The notes under the pieces: generated by a model
Told to the model about the DNA's origin: nothing
Databases searched by the model: none
What the model saw: only the letters and a program-made list of their open reading frames with translations
Shown: piece by piece, positions 1 to 5,864 of the stretch
How the letters are laid out: the number at the start of each line of letters is the position of its first letter
How positions within the stretch are numbered: the stretch's first letter is position 1
Made by a program: the position numbers and the translations under genes
From: an uncultured Nocardiaceae bacterium
Lineage (GTDB): Bacteria > Actinomycetota > Actinomycetes > Mycobacteriales > Mycobacteriaceae
Direction: 5' to 3'
DNA length: 5,864 bases
NCBI GenBank assembly: GCA_936936565.1
Contig: CAKZIX010000221.1
Coordinates: 1 to 5,864 of the forward strand

Positions 1-3000
1 GCAGGCTGCTCGCCGCCGCCACCGCCGCGACCACCGATCCACAGCTGGCGGTCGGCGATCTGGACCTGCGCGACGGCGCGCCCGCGTTGCCTGCCGCGGC
101 ATACGGTGCCCCGGCGGACCCGGCCGTGCCGCTGGCCGCCTGGTTCGCGGCCACCGTGGCCCGGCACCCGCAGCGTCCCGCGGTTCGCTTCGGTCACCGG
201 GAACTGAGCTACGCCGAACTCGACGCCGCCGCCAACCGGGTGGCGCGCGCCCTGCTCGCCGGCGGTGTCGGCGCCGAAGACATGGTGGCGCTGTGCCTTT
301 CCCGATCGATCGAATCCGTGGTCGCGGCGCTGGCCGTCGCCAAGACCGGCGCCGCCTACGTTCCGGTGGATCGCCGCTATCCGGCCGAACGCATCCGGCA
401 CATGCTCACCGACAGTGCCGCGGCGATCGGCGTCACCACCACCGACGCCCTGCCCGAGCTACCCGACACGATCCGCTGGCTCACCGAAACCGATCTGGAC
501 GGCCACTCCGACCGCCCGATCGAGGCCGCCGAGCTCCCCCGCCTGGTCCGCGCCGACAGTCTGGCCTACGTCGTCTACACCTCCGGTTCCACCGGCGTAC
601 CCAAGGGCGTCGCGGTGACCCATCGCGGGCTGTCCGCCTACGCAGACAGCCAGCGCGAGCATCTGGCCGTCGAATCCGATTCCCGCACCTTGCATTTCGC
701 TTCGCCCAGCTTCGACGCCGCGGTGCTCGAGCTGCTGCTGGCGGTGGGCGCCGGGGCGACCATGGTGATCGCCCCGCCCGACGTGTACGGCGGCGACGAG
801 CTGGCCGAACTACTCGACCGCGAGCAGGTGTCGCACGCGTTCGTCACGCCCGCCGCGCTGGCGAGCATCGACACCGCCCGCTGGCCGTTGCCCAAGCTGC
901 GACGCCTGCTGGTCGGCGGCGAGGCCTACGGGCGCGAACTAGTCGGGCGCTGGGCGCCGGCGCGCACCATGCACAACGCCTACGGTCCGACCGAAACCAC
1001 CATCGTGGCAACGATTTCCGCGCCGCTGCGGGCGGAGCGGGAGATCGCGATCGGACGTCCGCTGCGCGGCGTCTACGCCGTGGTCCTCGACGAGCGGCTG
1101 CGCCCGGTGCACCCGGGCGTCGCCGGAGACCTGTACCTCGGCGGCGGCGGGCTCGCCCGCGGCTATCACCGCCGGGCCGCGCTCACCGCCGGGCGCTTCG
1201 TCGCCGATCCGTTCGGCACCGGAACCCGGTTGTACCGCACCGGCGACGTGGTGCGCTGGAACCGCCACGGGGAACTCGTCTTCGTCGGGCGCAGCGACGA
1301 CCAGGTGAAGCTGCGCGGTTTCCGGATCGAGCTCGGCGAGATCGTCGCCGTGCTCGGCACCCACGAATCGGTGCGCTTCGTGCACGTCGAGGTGCGCAAA
1401 GACGGCACCGGTTCGGACCGGATCGTCGCCTACGCGCTGCCCTCGGGCACCGGCCTGGACACCGAGGTGCTGCGCGCGCACGCCGCGCAACGGCTGCCGA
1501 TGCACATGGTGCCGAGCGCGTTCGTCGCGCTGGACACGATTCCGCGCACCCCCGTCGGCAAACTGGATCGCCGGGCCTTGCCGGAACCGGTGTACGACTC
1601 CCCGAAGACGTCACGACCGGCCGAAACGCCCGACGAACAGCTCGTCGCGGACATCGTCGCCGAGGTGCTCGACCGCGAACACGTCGGCGCCGAGGACAAC
1701 TTCTTCGCCGTCGGCGGAAACTCGCTGCTGGCCACTCAGGTCGTCGCCCGGGTCGCAGCGCGCGGCGGGCGCCGGCTGGCGGTGCGCGACGTGTTCGAGC
1801 ACCCGACCGTCGCCGGACTGGCGAGGCTGCTCGGCGCGGCTGCCGCGGCCCGGCCCGCCCTCACTCGCTCGCGCCCGGAGCGGGTGCCGGTGGCTCCGGC
1901 CCAGCACCGGCTGTGGCTGCTCAACCGGCTCGACGCCGAGTCCGGCCTGTACAACATTCCCGTCGCCGTGCGGATGCGCGGCGTCCTCGACGTGGCCGCG
2001 CTCGAGCGGGCGCTCCACGACGTGCAGCAGCGCCACGAACCGCTGCGCACGGTGTTCCCGGATGCGCCGGATGGACCGCACCAGCAGATCCGGGACCTGG
2101 CCGCGGCCGGTGTCGAGCTCACCCGGCTCGACGCCGCCGCGCGACCGCCCGCAGAACTCGCGCGCAGTTTCGCCGCACGGGGCTTCGACCTGACCGACGA
2201 GCCGCCCGTCCGCGCGGCGCTACTGCAGGTGCGGCCCGACGAGCACGTGCTGCTGCTGGTCGTGCATCACATCGCGATGGACGGGCTGTCCCTGGCCCCG
2301 CTCACCGCCGACCTGATGACCGCCTACGCGAGCCGACAGGCCGGGCAGGCGCCCGGCTGGCGCGAACTCGAGGTCCAGTACGCCGATTTCGCCACCTGGC
2401 AGCGCGAACTGCTGGGCGCGGAATCCGACGACACCAGCGTTGCCGCAACGCAGATCGAGTACTGGCGGCGCCGCCTCGACGGGCTGCCCGATTGCCTGGA
2501 ACTGCCCCGCGACCGGCACCACCGGCCCGCGCCCACCTACCGCGGCGGCACCGCCGAGTTCTGCCTCGAGCCGGCGACGCACCAGGCGCTGGTGGACTTG
2601 GCGGCCGCGCACGACGCCACCCTGTTCACCGTCGTGCACACGGCGCTGGCAGTACTGCTGCACCGGCTGTCGGGTAGCTCGGACATCGTCGTCGGCACTC
2701 CGGTGGCCGGGCGCGGCGAGCACCAGCTCGACGCGCTCGTCGGGATGTTCGTCGGCACCGTCGTGCTGCGCACCGCGGTTGCCGGCGCGGATCGGTTCAG
2801 CGAATTGCTGAGGCAGGTACGCGACGGCGATCTGGACGCGTTCGCCCACGCCGACGTGCCGTTCGAGCGGCTGGTCGACCTCCTGGCGCCGGCCCGCTCC
2901 GCCGCGCATCACCCGCTGTTCCAGGTGATGCTGTCGGTACACGACGTCACCCCGACTGCCGTCACGCTGCCCGGACTGGACTGCGAGATCGTCGACGTCG

Positions 3001-5753
3001 ACACCGAGACCGCGAAATTCGATCTGCAGTTCACCGTCCGCCCCGGCGACGCCGGATTGCTCGTCTCGCTGAACTACGCCACCGACGTGTTCGACGCGGC
3101 GACCGTCGACGACATCGGTGACCGGTTCCTGCGATTGCTGCGTGCCGTCGTCACCAAAGACGGCCCGGTCGGCGACCTGGACCTGCTCTCGCCCACCGAG
3201 ACCACCCGCCTGGCACCGGTGCACGGCCGCCACCCCGGGGACGCCGTGCCGCTGCCCGACGTGTTCGCACGAGCGGTGGCATCGGCCCCGGAAGGAATCG
3301 CAATCCGTTCCGGCGGAACCGAACTCACCTATGCCGAGCTCGACCGCCGGTCGAATCAGCTGGCCCGGCTGCTGATCGGGCACGGCGTCGGGCCCGAGCA
3401 GTTCGTCGCGCTCGGCTTCGCGCGCTCGATCACTTCGGTGCTGGCCATGCTCGCCGTCGCCAAGTGCGGCGCCGCGTTCGTGCCGATCGATCCGGGCTAT
3501 CCGGCGGCGCGCAAACAGCACATGGTCACCGATTCGGGGGTCACCTTCGGCCTGACGAACGCGGAGTTCGCCGGCGAGCTGCCGTCGGACGTGCGGTGGC
3601 TGGTGCTCGACGACGCCGAGCTCGCCGGGCGGCTCGCGGACCTGTCCTCGGGCCCGATCGGCGACGCCGAACGGACCACTCCACTGCGGCTGGGCCATCC
3701 GGCGTACGTGATCTACACCTCCGGCTCCACGGGCCTGCCCAAGGGTGTGGTGGTCAGCCAGGCGGGCATCTCGAACTTCGCCTACGAGACCGCCGACCGG
3801 TTCGCCGTCAGCACCCGCTCACGGGTATTGCATTTTGCGACACCGAGTTTCGACGCCGCGGTGCTGGATCTGCTGTTCGCGCTCGGCGGCGCGGGCACGC
3901 TGGTCGTCGCCCCGCCGCACACCTACGGCGGCGCCGACCTGAGCCGGCTGCTGATCGCGGAACGGATCACGCACTGCTTCGTCACCACCGCGGCGCTGGC
4001 CACCGCGGATCCGTCGGGCGTGACCGAGCTCGAGCACGTGCTCGTCGGCGGCGAAGCCTGCCCGCCGGACCTGGTCGCGCGCTGGGCGCCCGGGCGCTGC
4101 CTGCACAACGTCTACGGCCCGACCGAGACCACCATCGTCACCACGATGAGCCCGGCGATGTCGCCGGGGGCGCGGATCACGATCGGCGCCCCGATCCGGG
4201 GCGTGAGCGCAGTCGTGCTGGACACGCGCATGCACCCGGTACCGATCGGCGTCGCGGGCGAGTTGTACCTCGCCGGACCCGAACTGGCACGCGGCTACCG
4301 GAATCGGGCGGCCCGCACCGCGGATCGGTTCGTCGCCAACCCGTTCGGCAAGCCGGGCGAACGCATGTACCGCACCGGCGACCTGGTCCGCTGGACCGAC
4401 GAACTCGAGCTCGAATACGTCGGGCGCGCGGATCACCAGGTGAAGATCCGCGGCTTCCGGATCGAACTCGGCGAGATCGATGCCGCGCTCGTGACGCATC
4501 CCGGCGTCGAGTACGCCGTCACGATCGGCCACCGGCTGCCCAGCGGTGCCCAGGCACTGGCCGCCTATGTCAAGGCGGGCGACGCCGACGTCGCCGACCT
4601 GCGTGCCCACCTGTCCGATCGGCTGCCGAATTACATGGTGCCGCAATCGATCACGTTGCTGGACACGGTGCCGTTGACTCCGGTCGGCAAGCTCGACCGC
4701 CGCGCGCTGCCGGAGCCGGTCTTCGCGCAGAGCACCCATCGCGCGCCGGCGAACCCAGTGGAGGCCGCACTCTGCGACGCGTTCGCCACGGCGCTCGCGG
4801 TCGACTCGGTGGGCACCGACGACAACTTCTTCGAGCTCGGCGGCAACTCGCTGCTGGCCACCCGGGTGGTGGCCACCGCCGAATCGAGGCACGGGCTGCG
4901 CATCCCGATGCAGACCATGTTCCTCGACCCGACCCCCGCCGCGATCGCGCGACGGCTCGGCAGCGCCGACGCCCGGGCCGCCGCGTTCGACACGCTGCTG
5001 CACATGCGGCCGAACGGGGCCAAGCCGCCACTGTTCTGCGTGCACCCCGGCATCGGGCTGTCCTGGTGCTATTCGGGCCTGCTGCCGCATCTGGACACCG
5101 ACCGCCCGGTGTACGGACTGCAGCTGCCGCACGTCGCGGGCGAGGAGACCGCTCTGGATTCCATCTGCGAGCTCGCCGGACGCTACGTCGCCGAGATCCG
5201 CGCGGTTCAGCCCGAGGGGCCCTACCACCTGCTCGGGTGGTCGCTCGGCGGTCTGATCGCGCACGAAATGGCCGTACAGCTACGCGAATCCGGTGCCGAG
5301 GTGGCGCTGCTGAGCATGCTCGACAGCTTCACCCTCACCGCCGATCTCGCGGAGCGCGCACAACCCGAACTGTCCGAGGTGCTCGGCGAGCTCGGCGTCG
5401 ACGCCGCGAACGTCTCCACGATCCAGGACGCGGCAGCGGCCGTGCGGCAGCAACCGGGTGCGTTCTCGGCACTCACCGACGACCACTTGGAGCGGCTGTA
5501 CCGCAGCTACTCCCACGGCACCACGCTCGCGTGCGCGTTCGAACCCGGCTACTTCGACGGCGACGTGCTCTTCTTCACCGCCACCGACGACGCGATCAAC
5601 CGCACGACACCGCAGCGCACGGCCTCGGCCTGGCGCCCGTTCGTCGGCGGCGGCATCCTCGACTACGGCGTCGACTGCGAGCACTCGGCGATGACCGCCC
5701 CGGACGCGCTGGCCACGATCGGCCCGGTGCTGGCGCGCTACCTCGGCGCGTAG
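1..5753 (+). CDS. Non-ribosomal peptide synthetase, terminal two modules with thioesterase, (C)-A-T-C-A-T-TE; 5' partial
   Basis: Large cytoplasmic multimodular enzyme that activates amino acids as aminoacyl-AMPs, holds them on phosphopantetheine arms, condenses them and releases the peptide. The first complete codon is at base 3 and the stop is TAG at 5751-5753, giving 1,916 visible residues (residue number = base position/3). A TTG at 87 could be taken as a start, but the 28 codons before it are open and encode a typical condensation-domain end (VGDLDL at residues 17-22), so the true start lies outside the window. Domains: end of C (1 to ~28), A1 (~42-529), T1 (~541-611), C (~628-1062), A2 (~1082-1572), T2 (~1584-1653), TE (~1674-1916). 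The TE marks the end of the assembly line. No epimerase or methyltransferase domain is present in these modules. The peptide product cannot be named from this fragment. NRPS identity is certain; lineage and product are inference. Confidence 0.97.
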   Translation, partial: RLLAAATAATTDPQLAVGDLDLRDGAPALPAAAYGAPADPAVPLAAWFAATVARHPQRPAVRFGHRELSYAELDAAANRVARALLAGGVGAEDMVALCLSRSIESVVAALAVAKTGAAYVPVDRRYPAERIRHMLTDSAAAIGVTTTDALPELPDTIRWLTETDLDGHSDRPIEAAELPRLVRADSLAYVVYTSGSTGVPKGVAVTHRGLSAYADSQREHLAVESDSRTLHFASPSFDAAVLELLLAVGAGATMVIAPPDVYGGDELAELLDREQVSHAFVTPAALASIDTARWPLPKLRRLLVGGEAYGRELVGRWAPARTMHNAYGPTETTIVATISAPLRAEREIAIGRPLRGVYAVVLDERLRPVHPGVAGDLYLGGGGLARGYHRRAALTAGRFVADPFGTGTRLYRTGDVVRWNRHGELVFVGRSDDQVKLRGFRIELGEIVAVLGTHESVRFVHVEVRKDGTGSDRIVAYALPSGTGLDTEVLRAHAAQRLPMHMVPSAFVALDTIPRTPVGKLDRRALPEPVYDSPKTSRPAETPDEQLVADIVAEVLDREHVGAEDNFFAVGGNSLLATQVVARVAARGGRRLAVRDVFEHPTVAGLARLLGAAAAARPALTRSRPERVPVAPAQHRLWLLNRLDAESGLYNIPVAVRMRGVLDVAALERALHDVQQRHEPLRTVFPDAPDGPHQQIRDLAAAGVELTRLDAAARPPAELARSFAARGFDLTDEPPVRAALLQVRPDEHVLLLVVHHIAMDGLSLAPLTADLMTAYASRQAGQAPGWRELEVQYADFATWQRELLGAESDDTSVAATQIEYWRRRLDGLPDCLELPRDRHHRPAPTYRGGTAEFCLEPATHQALVDLAAAHDATLFTVVHTALAVLLHRLSGSSDIVVGTPVAGRGEHQLDALVGMFVGTVVLRTAVAGADRFSELLRQVRDGDLDAFAHADVPFERLVDLLAPARSAAHHPLFQVMLSVHDVTPTAVTLPGLDCEIVDVDTETAKFDLQFTVRPGDAGLLVSLNYATDVFDAATVDDIGDRFLRLLRAVVTKDGPVGDLDLLSPTETTRLAPVHGRHPGDAVPLPDVFARAVASAPEGIAIRSGGTELTYAELDRRSNQLARLLIGHGVGPEQFVALGFARSITSVLAMLAVAKCGAAFVPIDPGYPAARKQHMVTDSGVTFGLTNAEFAGELPSDVRWLVLDDAELAGRLADLSSGPIGDAERTTPLRLGHPAYVIYTSGSTGLPKGVVVSQAGISNFAYETADRFAVSTRSRVLHFATPSFDAAVLDLLFALGGAGTLVVAPPHTYGGADLSRLLIAERITHCFVTTAALATADPSGVTELEHVLVGGEACPPDLVARWAPGRCLHNVYGPTETTIVTTMSPAMSPGARITIGAPIRGVSAVVLDTRMHPVPIGVAGELYLAGPELARGYRNRAARTADRFVANPFGKPGERMYRTGDLVRWTDELELEYVGRADHQVKIRGFRIELGEIDAALVTHPGVEYAVTIGHRLPSGAQALAAYVKAGDADVADLRAHLSDRLPNYMVPQSITLLDTVPLTPVGKLDRRALPEPVFAQSTHRAPANPVEAALCDAFATALAVDSVGTDDNFFELGGNSLLATRVVATAESRHGLRIPMQTMFLDPTPAAIARRLGSADARAAAFDTLLHMRPNGAKPPLFCVHPGIGLSWCYSGLLPHLDTDRPVYGLQLPHVAGEETALDSICELAGRYVAEIRAVQPEGPYHLLGWSLGGLIAHEMAVQLRESGAEVALLSMLDSFTLTADLAERAQPELSEVLGELGVDAANVSTIQDAAAAVRQQPGAFSALTDDHLERLYRSYSHGTTLACAFEPGYFDGDVLFFTATDDAINRTTPQRTASAWRPFVGGGILDYGVDCEHSAMTAPDALATIGPVLARYLGA
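3..92 (+). other. C-terminal tail of an upstream condensation domain (partial)
   Basis: About 25 residues before the first adenylation domain, ending in VGDLDL (residues 17-22). The complete condensation domain later in the same protein also ends in VGDLDL (residues 1056-1061), at a similar distance from its following A domain. An epimerisation domain would normally be followed by another C domain rather than directly by an A domain, so a C-domain tail is the better reading. All catalytic motifs of this domain lie outside the window. Confidence 0.75.
126..1589 (+). other. Adenylation domain A1 (penultimate module)
   Basis: Selects an amino acid and activates it with ATP. Core motifs in order: LSYAEL (residues 68-73); AVAKTGAAYVPVD (A2); YTSGSTGVPKG (192-202, phosphate-binding loop); FDAAVLE (A4, from 237); NAYGPTE (325-331); GVAGDLYLGGGGLARGY (A6); YRTGD (411-415); GRSDDQVKLRGFRIELGEI (A8); LPMHMVPSAF (A9); PVGKLDRRALPEP (A10, lysine 520). 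Hand alignment to the GrsA PheA pocket gives D238, A239, L242, F280, L303, G305, A326, I334, V335, K520, that is DALFLGAIVK. The leading Asp fits an alpha-amino acid substrate. The remaining pocket is hydrophobic with a Gly at the 301 position, which suggests a bulky aliphatic or other hydrophobic side chain; I cannot name the substrate with confidence. The domain has normal length and all core motifs, so it should be active. Confidence 0.95.
1623..1835 (+). other. Peptidyl carrier (thiolation) domain T1
   Basis: Four-helix carrier domain that holds the amino acid chosen by A1. The phosphopantetheine site is DNFFAVGGNSLLA with the modified serine at residue 574 (bases 1722-1724). The motif reads GGNS rather than the commoner GGHS or GGDS; the second carrier in this protein has the same variant, so it looks like a lineage trait and not a defect. 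A phosphopantetheinyl transferase, not encoded here, must activate it. Confidence 0.95.
1884..3188 (+). other. Condensation domain, LCL-like (final module)
   Basis: Forms the peptide bond between the chain on T1 and the amino acid on T2. Motifs in order: VPVAPAQHRLWLLNRL (C1, from residue 628); YNIP shortly after; RHEPLRTVF (C2); HHIAMDG (755-761, matching HHxxxDG, catalytic second His at 756); YADFATWQREL (C4); VGTPVAGR and then VGMFVGTVVLRT (C5); HADVPFERLVDLL (C6); HHPLFQVMLS (C7). The domain is full length at roughly 435 residues. No epimerisation domain precedes it, so it should accept an L-configured donor; the YNIP and C1 wording agree with an LCL domain. The C5 block carries Gly at residue 918 where many C domains have Asn (FVNT). 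Confidence 0.93.
3246..4718 (+). other. Adenylation domain A2 (final module)
   Basis: Activates the last amino acid of the peptide. Core motifs: LTYAEL (residues 1108-1113); AVAKCGAAFVPID (A2); YTSGSTGLPKG (1238-1248); FDAAVLD (A4, from 1283); NVYGPTE (1369-1375); GVAGELYLAGPELARGY (A6); YRTGD (1456-1460); GRADHQVKIRGFRIELGEI (A8); LPNYMVPQSI (A9); PVGKLDRRALPEP (A10, lysine 1563). Pocket residues by hand alignment to GrsA PheA: D1284, A1285, L1288, F1326, L1347, G1349, V1370, I1378, V1379, K1563, giving DALFLGVIVK. This differs from A1 only at the 322-equivalent position. From memory it resembles the bacitracin Ile code (DGFFLGVVYK), so an aliphatic residue such as Ile, Leu or Val is possible, but this is a weak prediction. 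The domain appears complete and active. Confidence 0.95.
4752..4961 (+). other. Peptidyl carrier (thiolation) domain T2
   Basis: Carrier for the last amino acid and then for the finished peptide before transfer to the thioesterase. The phosphopantetheine site is DNFFELGGNSLLA with serine 1616 (bases 4848-4850). It sits between A2 and the thioesterase, as expected for a termination module. Confidence 0.95.
5022..5750 (+). other. Type I thioesterase (chain-release) domain
   Basis: Alpha/beta-hydrolase domain of about 240 residues that takes the peptide from T2 onto its serine and releases it as a free acid or a macrocycle; the sequence does not tell which. It opens with PLFCVHPGIG (from residue 1676), the usual oxyanion-side strand and loop. 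The nucleophile motif is GWSLGG with Ser1747 (bases 5241-5243). Asp1774 in LSMLDSF lies exactly 27 residues later, the same spacing as Ser80/Asp107 in the surfactin thioesterase, and His1894 in CEHSAM completes the triad. The stretch of about 70 residues after the Asp (rich in Ala, Glu and Leu) is the likely lid. A separate type II editing thioesterase is excluded because the domain is fused in frame to T2. Confidence 0.95.
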
Positions 5754-5769
5754 TCGCGAGTCGCGATTA
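5751..5769. terminator. Candidate hairpin between convergent genes, spanning both stop codons
   Basis: TAGTCGCGAGTCGCGATTA can fold as an eight-pair stem (T-A, A-T, G-T wobble, then TCGCG with CGCGA) closed by the three-base loop AGT. Its left edge is the NRPS stop codon and its right edge is the reverse complement of a TAA stop on the other strand. It contains two copies of the palindrome TCGCGA separated by one base. No U-tract follows on the + strand (next bases TCGGGCGC), so it would be an intrinsic terminator of the U-poor type proposed for actinobacteria, or merely a 3'-end stabilising stem. The wobble pair becomes a C/A mismatch in the - strand transcript. In such GC-rich DNA a short stem can arise by chance. 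Confidence 0.35.
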
Positions 5770-5864
5770 TCGGGCGCTTGCGGCGATGCGGTCGGCGATG
5801 CGGCCGACCACCGCGCGCATCCGGCGGATCGCCGTGAAAAGGCCCAATACGCCGAGATCGGAAG
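5767..5864 (-). CDS. C-terminal end of an unidentified convergent gene (5' partial, beyond window)
   Basis: Read on the - strand, a frame enters from the right edge and ends at TAA (complement of 5767-5769). Excluding the last ten bases, which look like adapter, 28 codons remain. They include VLGLFTAIRRMRAVV and then GRIADRIAASAR before the stop. By my count 24 of the 28 codons end in G or C, as expected for real coding sequence in such a genome, and the composition is a plausible protein tail: a hydrophobic run, then an amphipathic Arg/Ala/Ile stretch. The stop lies 13 bases from the NRPS stop, a common convergent arrangement. I do not recognise the family. The hydrophobic-then-arginine pattern could be the end of a last membrane helix (for example an exporter), but that is speculation on a very short fragment. 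Confidence 0.5.
   Translation of the reverse strand, partial: SDLGVLGLFTAIRRMRAVVGRIADRIAASAR
5781..5803. repeat. Short tandem direct repeat, two copies of CGGCGATGCGG
   Basis: The 11-base unit occurs at 5781-5791 and again at 5793-5803 with one base between. Read on the - strand in the frame of the putative convergent gene, it encodes the RIA.RIA repetition of the C-terminal tail. It is therefore best explained as coding sequence for an amphipathic helix and not as a regulatory iteron. Confidence 0.5.
5855..5864. other. Probable residual Illumina adapter at the contig end
   Basis: The last ten bases are AGATCGGAAG, identical to the first ten bases of the standard TruSeq adapter (AGATCGGAAGAGC), and they lie exactly at the terminus, where read-through adapter would be found. 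A chance match at one fixed position is unlikely (about one in a million for random bases). However, the - strand reading frame stays open through it (Ser-Asp-Leu), so genuine sequence is not excluded. Bases after 5854 should be treated as doubtful. Confidence 0.6.

Noticed and set aside
87..89. TTG as the start codon of the NRPS
   Set aside because: The upstream codons are open to the window edge and encode a condensation-domain end with VGDLDL, and no ribosome binding site is evident before it.
3..92. Upstream tail as the end of an epimerisation domain
   Set aside because: Epimerisation domains are normally followed by a condensation domain. Here an adenylation domain follows directly, and the tail resembles that of the later C domain.
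711..727. 17-base exact match to 3849-3865 as an inserted repeat or recombination site
   Set aside because: It encodes the conserved A4 motif (FDAAVL) in both adenylation domains. Identity stops just outside it, as expected for homologous modules.
293..2677. Long + strand open frame of 794 codons in a different frame from the NRPS
   Set aside because: It overlaps A1, T1 and most of the C domain, whose motifs are unambiguous in the other frame. Its translation is dominated by Arg, Ala, Gly and Pro, typical of a frame-shifted reading of GC-rich coding DNA.
2220..3698. Antisense open frame of 492 codons opposite the C and A2 domains
   Set aside because: It lies fully antisense to conserved NRPS domains. 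The translation (rich in Gln, Val, Gly, Arg and His) shows no recognisable domain, and long antisense frames are expected when nearly all third positions are G or C.
3819..5264. Antisense open frame of 481 codons opposite A2, T2 and TE
   Set aside because: Same reasoning: it is a mirror of the strongly coding strand, has low-complexity composition and no motif.
5781..5803. Tandem 11-base repeat as an operator or iteron
   Set aside because: The repetition is explained by repeated RIA codons in the putative - strand protein tail, and there is no nearby start site for it to regulate.

Overview
This 5,864-base window has very high GC and is filled almost entirely by one reading frame. The frame is the 3' part of a large modular non-ribosomal peptide synthetase (NRPS) gene on the + strand. 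GC-rich third codon positions, the NRPS motif wording (FDAAVLE/FDAAVLD, DNFF..GGNSLLAT, VHPGIGLSWCYSGLL) and long spurious open frames on both strands suggest a high-GC actinobacterium. Nocardia, Rhodococcus or a relative in the Mycobacteriales is my best guess, made from motif style only.

Layout: the frame is already open at base 3 and stops at the TAG at 5751-5753, giving 1,916 visible residues with no N-terminus. The domain order is: last ~25 residues of a condensation (C) domain; adenylation domain A1 (~126-1589); carrier domain T1 (~1623-1835); complete C domain (~1884-3188); adenylation domain A2 (~3246-4718); carrier domain T2 (~4752-4961); C-terminal type I thioesterase TE (~5022-5750). 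So the window holds the last two elongation modules and the release domain, (C)-A-T-C-A-T-TE. All catalytic landmarks I looked for are present: both carrier serines, HHIAMDG in the C domain, the A-domain core motifs with the A10 lysine, and a Ser-Asp-His triad in the TE. No epimerisation, methylation or reductase domain interrupts these modules. The enzyme should load two amino acids, join them in order to the upstream peptide, and release the product by hydrolysis or cyclisation. The two specificity pockets read almost the same (DALFLGAIVK and DALFLGVIVK), so the last two residues are probably similar hydrophobic amino acids.

After the stop codon there are 111 bases. They hold a compact hairpin that spans the NRPS stop and a second stop codon on the opposite strand, followed by what looks like the C-terminal end of an unidentified convergent gene on the - strand. 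The last ten bases match the start of the standard Illumina TruSeq adapter. The window is therefore probably a whole short-read contig, broken inside the repetitive NRPS gene on the left and ending in leftover adapter on the right.

I see no undescribed system. This is a well-formed but fairly ordinary NRPS terminus. The interest lies in the paired specificity codes, the convergent 3' ends and the suspect contig end.
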